A stretch of 64,000 nt of DNA, from positions 96,158,324-96,222,323 of the forward strand of contig OZ020589.1 in the NCBI GenBank assembly GCA_963971535.1. The letters are read 5' to 3'. The stretch comes from Notolepis coatsorum. Its lineage: Eukaryota; Chordata; Actinopteri; Aulopiformes; Paralepididae. Below the pieces are notes generated by a model, which did not search any database, was not told the origin of the DNA, and saw nothing but the letters and a program-made list of their open reading frames with translations. Below are positions 51,889-63,300 of this stretch, piece by piece. The position numbers were made by a program, and so were the translations under genes. Positions within the stretch are counted from its first letter, which is position 1, and every line of letters starts with the position of its first letter.

Positions 51889-51892
51889 TTAA

Positions 51893-52296
51893 TGACGATG
51901 ATTCACTATCATAACAAGTGTTAGGGGAGAAGGTGGGGTCTTCATAGATCCTTGCTTCTCAATGAGGGCAAAAGTGTAGGGATGCTGCTAAGCTATTTTA
52001 AGTTGTTTATTGTTTACTGAAGTACAATTTAAGTTTGGTTGTTGTTTTTTAAGTATACTTAGATTACATTAGATCATATTAATGGCTTAATTATTAATGA
52101 ATCATACTAAACATGCGCTTTGAATTAGTACTGTACATGAACGCGCATAAGTACCACCAAAAACGCATTGCAAGTATACTCTCAGAAAAGCACATATGGG
52201 TATAAATATATATTTCATGTATGAAAAGATATACTTTCAGTTTGGAGAAAGGTTAAACATGTTTGACTTGGGGAAACTCTCGCATTGGCTCTCCAG
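51893..52296 (+). other. End of the 44-kb kinase intron
   Basis: A remnant of the tandem array, then unique A/T-rich intronic DNA up to the acceptor ggctctccag at 52287-52296. No other feature was recognised. Confidence 0.6.
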
Positions 52297-52486
52297 CTGG
52301 AGGCGCTTTACGGGAAGATGAGGCACCCGTTCGTCTGGAAGCAGCAGCTCGGGTGGGTTATGAGCTCACCGGCGGACGTGGGGACAGGACTGAGGGCGAG
52401 CGTTCGAGTCAAGCTGCAGCATCTCGCAAAACACGCACGCCTCCAGGACGTCCTGAAGCGACTGCGAATCCGCATGAACAATACGG
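52297..52486 (+). CDS. Creatine-kinase-like gene, exon equivalent to exon 7
   Basis: The exon is 190 nt, exactly the family exon-7 length, in phase 0 with the previous exon. Acceptor ctctccag and donor gtaagg (52487). It encodes LEALYGKMRHPFVWKQQLGW, then VMSSPADVGTGLRASVRVKL, then RLQDVLKRLRIRMNNTG. The phosphagen kinase signature requires Cys-Pro-(Ser/Thr)-Asn-(Ile/Leu)-Gly-Thr; here it reads Ser-Pro-Ala-Asp-Val-Gly-Thr, so the reactive cysteine (Cys283 in muscle enzyme numbering) is serine and the asparagine is aspartate. The GTGLR arginine is retained. The final exon was not found within the next 11.5 kb. A pseudoenzyme, a diverged (for example flagellar-type) paralogue or an early pseudogene are all possible. 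Confidence 0.92.
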
Positions 52487-53400
52487 GTAAGGCAAGACAC
52501 CGGACGACACGGTGGAATGAGTAAAACATTTACATTTAGTCATTTAGCTGATGCTTTTATCCAAAGCGACTTACAAGTTCTGTACAACAAGTCACACCAC
52601 ATCAAACAAGAGATGGACGCGGGCAAATACTGCGGCATGGTCATGCTGGACCTACAAAAGGCCTTCGACACTGTCAATCACTCCATTCTGATTGACAAGC
52701 TAAATGCAATTGGTTTTGATAGTCTATCAGTGAGCTGGATGCAATCCTACCTTGAGGGGAGGGAACAGATGGTGGAGGTAAACGGTACCCTATCCCCCCC
52801 CCCCTCACAGTGAGCTGTGGTGTTCCACAAGGAAGCATACTAGGACCGCTACTGTTCCTAATTTATACAAATTACATGTCGTCAGCTTGTGACTGCAACT
52901 TGTTCCTGTTTGCGGACGACTCAGCCCTGCTGGTCTCTGACAAGAACAAGTTACAGGTTGAAAAAACCCTCAGCTCGGAACTAGGCAAAATCTGCATATG
53001 GCTCGCTGATAACAAACTATCATTACACAGGGGCAAAACAGAGTCCATTCTCTTCGGTTCAAATAACAAACTCAGCAAGACCGACGGCTTCTCAGTTACA
53101 GTGGGTGACAATATTGTCACAAGGAAAGATGAAATTACCTACCTGGGTTCCATCCTAGAGGCTAATCTCTCCTGTGACAAAATGGCATCCAATGTAATAA
53201 AAAAAGTCAACCAACGAACTCGATTCTTGTACCGGATCTCCTCTCTGGTAAACAAGAATACCCTGAAGACTCTGGCAGGAGCACTCATTTAAGGGTACTA
53301 CGACTATGCTTGCACCTCATGGTACCAAAGCACCTCAAAGGCGCTAAAAAAGAAATTACAAACATCTCAAAACAAACTGGTCAGACTACTGCTTGACCTT

Positions 53401-54202
53401 TGAGGGATGTATATTTGGTTTATAAACTGAAACGCTTTAAGAGGGTAATATCATTATCATCACGGGATGATATAGACGGTGGTGAACCAGAGGTTTCACA
53501 GGCACAGGCCGCGTTAGCAGAGCAGAATGTTTTGAATTCCGATCCAGGACACAAAGATAACGGAGCAGCACAGGAGACACAGAGGCAGAGCGCGATGGAG
53601 GTTTTGACAGTAATGAAACGTTTAAAATGTGTGAAAGGTTATTAGCAGTTGTCATGACAGCACGTCGCATGACAACCAGAAGAGGGGCGGGCTATCGTTG
53701 CTATGACGAAGATCCTATAAAGCGGACAGTGGTTCCGGGTGTAAGCCAGACCAAGAGCGGCTAAGGGCAGACTACAATCTGACTAGAGACTCTCTCCTCT
53801 CATCACGGAGAGGGGGGGGAGGAAGGATGCCACATCATTATTAGCTTCGGCTACCACGAGGATGGTCTTGGCTAATGACCAGGCCTGACCACCATTGGAC
53901 TGAATAGCAGAAGGACGATAGCAAGGACGATACAATTTGATAACATCTGATTATGAGGTTCTGTTTATTGAATAAACAACGCTCTTCCAAGAAAGGTATT
54001 ACGCTGTGTCAAAGTGTCGAATTCTTACGAAGGTGGAGGATTATTATGGTTTGCGGATCACACTAACGGGGAGAGATAAGGATTATATCAGCCAGTGTAT
54101 GAGACGTCAGGACCATTAAAAGTACACAACGCAAATGGGGAGATGATTACACAAGCCAAACAGATGAAGACGTGATACTGGCCGATTGATCAGGATCTAA
54201 CA
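53401..54202 (+). repeat. 5' LTR of the non-autonomous element
   Basis: Begins TGAGGGATGTATATTTGG and ends CAGGATCTAACA. A TATA-like ctataaag lies at 53714-53721 and a polyadenylation signal aataaa at 53971-53976. Relative to the 3' LTR it lacks about 16 bp near the start. Confidence 0.9.
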
Positions 54203-54222
54203 GTTGGTGCCGTGACCCGGAT
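54203..54222 (+). promoter_or_regulatory. Primer-binding site
   Basis: gttggtgccgtgacccggat follows the 5' LTR directly, with the tggtgcc form typical of LTR-element primer sites. The tRNA was not identified. Confidence 0.75.
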
Positions 54223-55237
54223 ATTGTTTGTTTTGAAGTTGCTTGAAAGTAAGAGACTATGTGCAGTGCCGAGGCGTGAAGGGGTAGCCATGGACGCGAG
54301 CCAAGCCAGCCAGCGAGCCAAGCAAGGCCAGCGCCATGGACCCAGCGAGCGAGCCGAGCAAGGCCGGAGAGATAAACAGCGCCATGGACCAGAACAACTG
54401 ACGGTGAAAAGATAAAGTGAGTCTCTCAACAACTTCACAAGCCAATAAAAAAACGAACAATAGTGCATCCGTAAACGTAAACGTAATTAGTTTGACACAG
54501 AGAGAACGCCAGCTGTAATAGTGTGTTTTGGGACAGGCAGAGCGGCACGGTTTTTGTTTTGAAAATCGAGAGTTTTATCTACAGAGCACAGAAGCCACTG
54601 TGTAGGAGATGAGAAGGGAGGCAAAGGGGAGATGTTCAGTGAATTAAAGGGGCAACATCATATTTAGTTGATTACTGTTCAAAACACAGAAAGCGGGAAG
54701 CGGGACTGTGACGTGAAGGGAGCAGTGAACAAACGTTACGGGTGTGGTCGGTAGCGAGAGAATGTTTAAGGCATTAAAGGGACAGTGAAAAAAAAAAAGG
54801 CACAGAGACAAGATGGCCGCAAAGGGCCACGAGGAGGATGGGCGAGATAAGATGAGAGGAAATGTCAACAAAATTGAGCAGACAAAATGGCAGCAGAGCC
54901 ACGAGGAGATAAGAACAGGAACAAGAGTGACATGTCAGCTAAAATCCTCTAGACTGAGTTTGGCCACCATCTAGGGGGGGGCAGTGGGATAATACAGGCA
55001 AATAGAGGAGGAGTAGGTCGCCACCTAGTGGCGGAGGGGGGTAGTGCTGGGGAGTTTCCATTACCCATAGAGGAATTTTTAGATATAGGTCTCTACGACC
55101 ATCTAGTGGCGGGGTGGGGGAGTGACTCCAGACAGTACAAAAAGGGTGCTATTTTTATAGTAATACTAGTTTTTTTTTCAAATTACCAACTGCTTGTGTG
55201 TATACACGGTGGTGTATGTGAGAACTTTGTAAAGGAA

Positions 55238-55590
55238 CTCAAAGTGTAGAATAGAGCAACGGACCGCTCCAGAGCAACGGACTGCTCCATGTAGAATAGA
55301 GCGACGGGACAGCTCCAGGGCGACGGAAACAGCCCTGTGTAGAATAGAGCGACGGGACAGCTCCAGGGCGACGGAAACAGCCCTGTGTAGTATAGAGTGA
55401 CGGGACAGCTCCAGGGCGACGGAAACAGCCCTGTGTAGTATAGAGCGACGGGACAGCTCCAGGGCGACGGAAACAGCCCTGTGTAGGATAGAGCGACGGG
55501 ACAGCTCCAGGGCGACGGAAACAGCCCCGTGTAGGGTAGAGCAACGGGACAGCTCCAGGGCGACGAAACTGCCCCGTTTAGGAGAGAGCG
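55238..55590. repeat. 48-bp tandem repeat in LTR-element interior
   Basis: About seven units of 'gtgtag.atagagcgacgggac' to cgacggaaacagccc, with unit starts at 55337, 55385, 55433, 55481 and 55529 and diverged units on both sides. A repetitive antisense frame across it is an artefact. Confidence 0.93.
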
Positions 55591-56670
55591 ACGGACTGCT
55601 CTGTTGTATGTTAGAGCGATGCTCTGTTGTATGTTATTATCATAATAATAATAATAATAATAATAGATATACAGGTTAATTAAATAGTTTAGTTATTGAA
55701 TGGGTTAAATAAGAATTGCACAGAGAGATGAGGTGCAGTTAATTAAATAGGTTTAATTATGAAATAAGAGGGAGTTCGATCTCCAGTGGGGCCTTCTCAC
55801 ACCTAATAAATAGCCAAGAGTTTTGAGAAGATACAGTCACCAGAAAAAACTGGTGCGCGCTGGGGGTCACTCGTGGGACGAAGAGTTAGGGCGACGGAAG
55901 TGGGAATCGGTTAGCTGCGGGTGTCACGCCGGAAGACAACAAACAGGGAACAGCCCTGTAGGACAGATATGGGTGTTGAGAAGGTGGGAGACTAATAGAG
56001 AACAAAAAGCGCCATGGGCTGTAGGACACTCACACCGCCCAACAGTCTGAAAGGGCGTGGCCATGGCAGGGGCTTGCAGAGGAAAAATATATAGAGAACG
56101 GGAGATAACTCCATGGAACGAGCTGCAGGCCCAAAAGCCATGGTAGACTAATAGAAAACACAGGTCAAGTGTACAGAAAACTGCTGGCGTGGTGTTTCTG
56201 CTTTCAGAGTCTGGAGAGGGCCGACGGCGGTGGAGACGAGCCTCAACCAAGATGACCGACGGGGCGGAAACGGCCAACGGTGCGGAGACGGCCAACGGGG
56301 CGGAGTCCAGCGGTTGCAGTCGGTGTTGCCCAGGGGAGAACGAGGCGACATCGGAGGGGGCTTTCCTGCGGAGATGCTGTTTCGAGGCGTTTTGAAACAA
56401 CAGAGCATGGGCGGGTGTATTGAATGAATCATGGACAAAACAGGGACTTCCTTTCAGAGTCAATTAGGAGATCGAGAGACGAGACAACAGCGAGAAGTCC
56501 TGTGTTCATTGATAATAATTGATAGGAGTATGAGATATAAATGGAGGATTCATATATAAGATATATGTATAGAAGGATATATATATATATATATAGAAGG
56601 TAGATAAGAGGGAAAACAGTAAAACAACAGGATAGAATTATTGGGAGCAGACAGAGGGGCCCTAATTGTT
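55591..56670 (+). other. LTR-element interior, non-coding
   Basis: Holds an AAT run (55645-55665), a TA run (56578-56592) and a short duplicated segment around 56270-56300 (cggccaacggtgcggagac / cggccaacggggcggag). No recognisable gag, pol or env domain. Confidence 0.55.
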
Positions 56671-56787
56671 ATGAGTCGTTGGATGTTGTTGGTTTTGGTG
56701 GTCTGTTTGGGTTCTCTTTGTGCACGAAGGGGGGCGCAAACGGACATCAGTAAGCAAGATCACTGGGTTGACCGCGGGCCGCCTTAA
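56671..56787 (+). CDS. Short ORF with signal-peptide-like N-terminus
   Basis: A 38-codon frame from ATG: a short polar start (MSRW), a hydrophobic run MLLVLVVCLGSLC followed by ARRGAQTDIS, then a stop at 56785-56787. The position near the 3' end of an LTR element and the secretory-type N-terminus suggest a leftover beginning of an env-like gene, but no further homology is visible. It is too short for confidence and could be chance. Confidence 0.35.
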   Translation: MSRWMLLVLVVCLGSLCARRGAQTDISKQDHWVDRGPP

Positions 56788-56894
56788 TTTCTTGTGCACA
56801 AGAGATGAGGTTGGTTTGCTTCAACCACAGTCTATTTTTGGGATAATTAATTAAAAAACCAAATAATGATTTATGATTCTGAAGGGGTGATAAG

Positions 56895-56908
56895 AATCAA
56901 GGGGGGAT
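56895..56908 (+). promoter_or_regulatory. Polypurine tract
   Basis: gaatcaaggggggat immediately precedes the 3' LTR, as expected for the plus-strand primer. Confidence 0.75.
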
Positions 56909-57746
56909 TGAGGGAAATCTGTGGTTTTTCAATGTATATTTGGTTTACAAACTGATATAAAGAGACGCTTTAAGAGGGTAATATCATTATCATCACGGGA
57001 TGATATAGACGGTGGTGAACCAGCGGTTTCACAGGCACAGGCCGCGTTAGCAGAGCAGAATGTTTTGAATTCCGATCCAGGACACAAAGATAACGGAGCA
57101 GCACAGGAGACACAGAGGCAGAGCGCGATGGAGGTTTTGACAGTAATGAAATGTTTGAAATGAAATGTGTGAAAGGTTATTAGCAGTTGTCATGACAGCA
57201 CGTCGCATGACAACCAGAACAGGGGCGGGCTATCGTTGCTATGACGAAGATCCTATAAAGCGGACAGTGGTTCCGGGTGTAAGCCAGACCAAGAGCGGCT
57301 AAGGGCAGACTACAATCTGACTAGAGACTCTCTCCTCTCATCACGGAGAGGGGGGGGGGGGGGAGGAAGGATGCCACATCATTATTAGCTTCGGCTACCA
57401 CGAGGATGGTCTTGGCTAACGACCAGGCCTGACCACCATTGGACTGAATAGCAGAAGGACGATAGCAAGGACGATACAATTTGATAACATCTGATTATGA
57501 GGTTCTGTTTATTGAATAAACAACGCTCTTCCAAGAAAGGTATTACGCTGTGTCAAAGTGTCGAATTCTTACGAAGGTGGAGGATTATTATGGTTTGCGG
57601 ATCGCACTAACGGGGAGAGATAAGGATTGTATCAGCCAGTGTATGAGACGTCAGGACCATTAAAAGTACACAACGCAGATGGGGAGATGATTACACAAGC
57701 CAAACAGATGAAGACGTGATACTGGCCGATTGATCAGGATCTAACA
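56909..57746 (+). repeat. 3' LTR of the non-autonomous element
   Basis: Begins TGAGGGAAATCTGTGG and ends CAGGATCTAACA. It is followed by the CCTT target duplication and the resumed LINE reverse transcriptase. The G-run near 57349 is longer than in the 5' LTR. Confidence 0.9.
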
Positions 57747-58400
57747 CCTTACTCCTAGAACCCACCTCACCCCTGCCCACTTTGACAACCTAGGATGGCT
57801 TAGAGTAGACGACAGAGTACAGCAACTTGCAATGGGCCTGGTCTACAAGATACACTACACGACCAAGGTACCCATGTACATGTCAAAATACTTCCCAAAG
57901 GTCAGTGAATACCAGAGGGAGCTCCACAAATCATGTTAAACCCAGATTCGGCTCAAACAAGGGACTAAACACGTTTCGCAATTATGCCACATCAATGTGG
58001 AACGCCCTACCCAAAGCTGTAAAGGAATGTGAATCACTACCCACTTTCAAAACCACTCTCAAGGAACACCTACGGGAGACTGCAATTCGAAACTGGCCCC
58101 TGTAAATGTCCTAACCCAACCCCCTCCAATGTACAGTAATTTACCTAGTATGGTTGTCAATATTCCAATGTACAGTTTTGCTTTGTTTGTACAGTGTCCC
58201 CCCCCCCCCAATGTACAGTTTTGCTGGTTTGTACAGTGTTCCCCCCCCCCAACCCCCTCCAATGTAAATTACCTAGTATGGTTGTCAATATCCCAATGTA
58301 CAGTTTTGCGTGTACAGTTGTACAGTGTTTCCCCCCCCCAACCCCTCCCTTTGTTTTACATCACTAATGGCACCTATTATCTTGTTTTTTGACTCTAATA

Positions 58401-59053
58401 AACGACACATAAAATTAAACATCAAGTTCCTCAGCAGAGCATGGAAGGTGGGGACCTTTGTTGACAGAATCTGGCTATGGGGCGACAATAATGTGGTCAA
58501 GAGGCATGGTTTCTATCTTTAGCCTTTAAACGATGTGGTTTATTCATTCACATGGTAATTCAGCAGCACATGAGTCCTCCTCTCCGTGAGAGGTAGGTGG
58601 GGGAGAGAGGTAGAGGGGGAGGAGACATCTCTATTTATACTCGCCACCTGGTGGTATCAGGAGTGGCTCCGCCTAGAGCGCCCTCTAGTGGAAACAGTTA
58701 TATATGCAGTTAGACAGTTACTAACAATCCTACATAGAACCTCTAACTTCAACAACCTTTGTAGTCACTAACAAATGGCTTGCACTAGTCCGTCTTAGGA
58801 GCTTAAGGAGGATCCTAAATGCATCATTATAGCAGTTATTTTTTATTTTTTGTGTGCTATAATTACACCATAGGTGTGCAGTATAAAATGGAGTACAGTA
58901 GGCTCTGAACAGGCTTATTTTTACATTGTCTGTACACATATAACATTTTCGTGCCAGCATATTGGCCTGTGCATACAGTTTGCAGCACAGGCGCTGCCTG
59001 CACATCAACATCATCACACATGTCATCAGTGTTATTGTATATGTATATACTAC
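58401..59053. other. No gene recognised
   Basis: Mixed non-coding DNA. A GAGA/GGGGGAG-rich stretch lies at 58590-58625 and the opposing 'gccacctggtgg' and 'cgccctctagtgg' near 58645-58690. No exon of the kinase gene was found here. Confidence 0.5.
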
Positions 59054-60267
59054 TGTAACTGAGGGGTTACAAAACCCTGACTGTATTAAAGATTGTGATA
59101 GATTAAACCACTGCTAGTTATGTACTTTAATTACTGGCCAGACAGTACATCAAATATAGATGGTGAACACCCACAAGAACACGGCATTGACACAGAAATA
59201 GTATTTGAGGGTAATTTATTATTATTAGGCCACTAAGAATAACAGGAATCCTACGATGGGTCTAAGTTGACGCCACCTGTTGTATAGTAGCAATTATATA
59301 GGGCAACACTGGTACCGACTGGAGACAATGGGTTCCCTCCGGGGTGTAAGGCCTGGAGGGTAGAGGAATGTTCGGGTACTCTGTCTGATTCAATGAGGAA
59401 TAAAGAGACTCCAGGTACAGGAGTCGGTCCTTGTAAACTCCCTTGATCAGCAGCGAAAGCAATAATTGTAATCCAAATGCCCGACAGCATTGATGACAGC
59501 TAGCCAGCCCTGTCCACGAGGCAGGCCCGAGTTGTAATCCTCACGAGGTTGAATCCCAAACGATAGTGGAAATCAACGATGCTCTTCTCCGGTGGTCACG
59601 TCCCAAATCAATATAATCCAACCAGGAATGGTTCTGCAATCGCCGACGCCGATTCTCCTGTGTACATGTCCAACGGTTCTCCGCCTAGGACTCCTCGGGT
59701 GTGGGCGACGTATATAGGCCACACAGCCTGGTTGAGTACACTAGCTAAAGACACGATGAACCGATGGGTAATGCTACATACGAAAGAACTGTGGCCGCAC
59801 GATATACAATAAATGATCGACTATTTACTTCACATTAGATTAAGTCGAACTCAATGTTACTTCATTAAACTCTGACACTTATCATTCTATTCGCACGCGG
59901 TTCTCAATGCTCTGCTTAGACGCAAGGTTGCTCACTTCACTGTTTTACCGAACTTGATGAACGTTGAACAGCTACTGTTCGCACCTGCCGCAGTATTTAT
60001 ACTTAAGTGAATATCTAGTCCCAACCTCAGTCCTTGTCTCGTATTACTACGCTGACTCCGGGCATGTTCCGACATGCCTGCAGTTGTCTTTGAACTTGCC
60101 GTTGGGGGCTTGCGCGCTGGCGCCTGGGGGCGCTGTCCAATAGGAGAGCAAATATTACTCTGGTCTGAACGCAGGTAAAGGGATATTCCGTGTATATATA
60201 TAAATAATATACAAAGTATATCAAACAATAAAGGGATATTCTCAGTTTAATCTGGCCCTTCACAACA
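59054..60267 (-). repeat. BEL/Pao copy 2, 3' LTR
   Basis: On the minus strand it begins TGTTGTGAAGGGCCAG and ends CCTCAGTTACA, the same termini as copy 1, but it is 1,214 bp instead of 1,403 and diverged inside, so it belongs to a related subfamily. Confidence 0.9.
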
Positions 60268-60361
60268 GCCCCTCCTAATTAGTCTGCACCTAATTAGTTA
60301 AAGGAAGACAGATTAATAGTCCAGTCAACTGCTCAATGTCTGTTGTGGGGAGTAGGGCAAT

Positions 60362-63300
60362 CTACAAAGTCAGTGGGTCATGATCGTCATCAGGGGAGTC
60401 AGGGAGCCTCGGCAACTCTATCAGCCTCGCCACGGGTCGGGTGTAGGTCCGCCCCTGGACAATAACTTCTGCCGCTCTGACCTTTCCGTCGGCACCAGTG
60501 ATCACTTTGCTTACGCGGCCGGCCGGCCACATAGCTCGGGGTAGTGACTGGTCTATGATCATAACGACTGTGCCCACTTGTAAGTTGTCTCTATCTTTTA
60601 CCCATTTCTGGCGGGTTTGGAGAGACGGTAGGTAGTGGAGGAGGAAACTGTTCCAAAACTTGTCAGCCAATACTTGACTGTACCTCCACATTCTTCGGCC
60701 GTTCGCTTCTTCGGGTCTGTACACCGTCTGTGGAAGCGCGGGGTCCAGCCGCCCCATCAAGAGAGTGTTGGGGGTGACTGGGTCGACATCTGCTACATCA
60801 CTTGAGACGTAACCGAGGGGCTTTGAGTTCAATACTCCCTCGATCTCCGTGAGGACTGTCGTGAGGACTTCTTCAGCCACGGTCTGGGCCCCAGGCACGG
60901 CGTACAGAGCTGTCTTTATGGAACGTACTTCTCTTTCCCAGGTTCCCCCGAAGTGAGGGGCGTTCGGGGGGTTAAACTGGAAGTCAATCTGAGAAGGAGC
61001 GAGGTGGGTCTTGAGTTCTGGACCCATGGCTTGGAAGCTCTCTCTCAGCTCTCTTTCTCCGCCTTTGAAGTTTGTCCCGTGATCAGACAACAACGTAGAC
61101 GGTTTTCCTCTTCGCGCTGTGAATCTCCGGAAGGCCATGAGGAATGAGTCCATACTCATGGTCGGAAGGAGTTCTATGTGTATTGCTCGGGTGGTCATGC
61201 ACTTGAATACAATGCCCCACCTCTTCTCCGTCCCTCTTCCTTTCTTCACGTAGAGCGGGCCGAAGCAGTCCACGCCCGTGGAGTGAAAGGGCTTATCGCC
61301 GAGTCGGAGGCGACAGGGAGGCAGGTCTGCCATCATGGGTATACTGGGCTGTGCTCGCCACTTGCGACAGTCTAGACAGGTCCGCTGGAAGCGTCGTACT
61401 GCTTCTCTTCCTTGCAGTATCCAATAGCGACGTCGGATCTCAGCGAAGACTCTCTCTGCCCCAGCGTGGTGCACATCCTCGTCGTATTTCTTTATGATGA
61501 GCTCAGTGACCTTGTATCGGCTGTTGAGGACTATAGGAAACTTGACGTCATCCGTTAAGTCCGGGGCCCGTCTCAGACGACCACCCACCCTGATGAGGCC
61601 ATGGGTGTCGCGCTCGGGGGCCAAGTGGAGCAGTCTGCTGTCTGACGGGATTGGCTTTGTTCCCTGCAGGCAGTCTAGCTCGTCGGGGAACGAGTCTCTT
61701 TGGGCTCGCTGTAGCAGAAGGAGTTCTGCCTCTTCATAGTTCGATGCGTTAATGTCGGTAGTGGGGGGAACCTCAGGGTGGTGCCACAGGAATGTCTTTA
61801 GCTGCGCACTCTCAAAGGTGAGGCAGTCGTCTATGTTAGGGTCAGTGGGGACTGGGGTGTGCGTCAACCCACAGAACATAGATTTCTTGATCTCTGCCTC
61901 CTCTTGACTAGCCTCCCGAGGGGTGGGGGTAGGCCACTCTTACTCTGGTCGCTTGAGGAACTCAGGACCGTCACTGTAGATATTGTGACGTGTGAGGTCA
62001 TCTAGGGACATCCCCCGTGCGATGACATCTGCTGGGTTCCGTTTCGTGTCCACGTACCTCCAGCACGCTGATCCTACTAGGTCTTGAATCTCTGTGATTC
62101 TGACTCCCACGAAGACCTTGTATCTACAATAATCGGACTGGATCCATGTGAGTACGGTCATGGAGTCTGACCACAAGATTGTTCTTTGCACCGGGATGGT
62201 GAGTTCACGTTGGATTAACGTGGCGAGTTGCGCGCCTACCAGAGCTGCGCAGAGCTCTAGACGCGGGATCGATTGTTGCTTGCGGGGGGCTATCCTTGAG
62301 CGAGCCAGGATGAAGGCTGTGTGTATTTCTCCTCCCTCCTCTCGGGCCCGCAAGTAAGCCACCGAACCGTAGGCCACTTCTGAGGCGTCGCTGAAGACGT
62401 GCAGGTCCATCTGGCACGTCTCCAGCCGCACTGTGGGTGGGAAGTAGCTTCGGCGTATGTTCACATTTTGGAGCGAGTTGAGTTCTCTCTCCCACTCTCT
62501 CCAGGTGGGAGCTAGGTGGTCGGGTATGGGGTCGTCCCAGCCCTGTTCCTTGTCCCACAGCTCTCGTACAATCATTTTCGCCCGAGTGGTGTAAGGTAGG
62601 ATACACCCCAGCGGGTCGTATTGACTTGCGAGTGTTCTGTATACGCTCCGTCTGGTGGTCGGTAGAGGGGTCGACCTTCCCTGCTCCGTGGTCAGGGGTG
62701 TGTATTTGTAATGGAGCGAGTCTGTTTTGAAGCGCCAGACTAGGCCCAATGTCATTTCCTGTGCTTCACCTGGGGTGGTCGCCATCCAGGTCTCGCTGCT
62801 TGCTGCCTTTGTCTCTGGGGAGAGGCTGCGAAGTACTTGAGGGTCACTGCTGGCCCACTGCCGGAGATCAAAGCCGCCTTTGATCAGTGAGGCGCGGAGC
62901 TTGAGTAGGAGGGCTTCGGCTTCTTCTGGCGTCGAGACGCTTTGCAGACAGTTGTCCACGTAGAAACTCCTCTCTACACTTTGTCTGACCTCCTCGTCAG
63001 CTTCAGGGTCTTCTGTCACATGTTTTTGCAGTGCGAACGTAGCACAGCATGGGCTGCATGTGGTTCCGAAGGGGAGGACCTCCCATTGGTAGATGGATGG
63101 TTGCTCATCTTTGATCCTCTCTCTCCATAGGAACCGCAGCAAGGGCTTGTCCTCCTCCACTAGTCGCACCTGCAGGAACATCCCTTTGATGTCACCGCTG
63201 ATGGCCACCTTGTCTTGGCGGAAACGTAGTAGTACGCCGAGGAGAGAGGGGCCGAGTGTTGGGCCGGGCAAGAGTTCTTTATTCAGATTCTGTAGTCCGA

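Larger units (their letters stand above)
53401..57746 (+). mobile_element. Non-autonomous LTR retrotransposon, 4.35 kb
   Basis: LTRs of 802 bp (53401-54202) and 838 bp (56909-57746) lie in the same orientation. The 4-bp target duplication CCTT (53397-53400 and 57747-57750) interrupts the LINE. The PBS follows the first LTR and a purine tract precedes the second. The 2.7-kb interior has no gag or pol frame, only a tandem array and a short signal-peptide-like ORF. The LTRs differ by about ten substitutions plus small indels, so it is fairly young and must have used enzymes supplied in trans. Confidence 0.92.
52525..58400 (+). mobile_element. CR1/L2-group LINE, split by an LTR element
   Basis: It starts with a SINE/LINE-tail-like segment (tttagtcatttagctgatgc, then tttatccaaagcgacttac, 52534-52577) and passes into a reverse transcriptase: KYCGMVMLDLQKAFDTVNHS, CGVPQGSILGPLLFLIYTNY, LFLFADDSALLV and ITYLGSILEANLS to about 53400. 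After the LTR retrotransposon the frame continues at 57751 (LGWLRVDDRVQQLA-type) and ends with YATSMWNALPKAVKECESLP at about 58105, followed by a C-rich, tgtacagt-repeated 3' region. The same LINE family is inserted at 787-1548. Frameshifts near 52790 and 57915 inactivate it. Confidence 0.87.
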
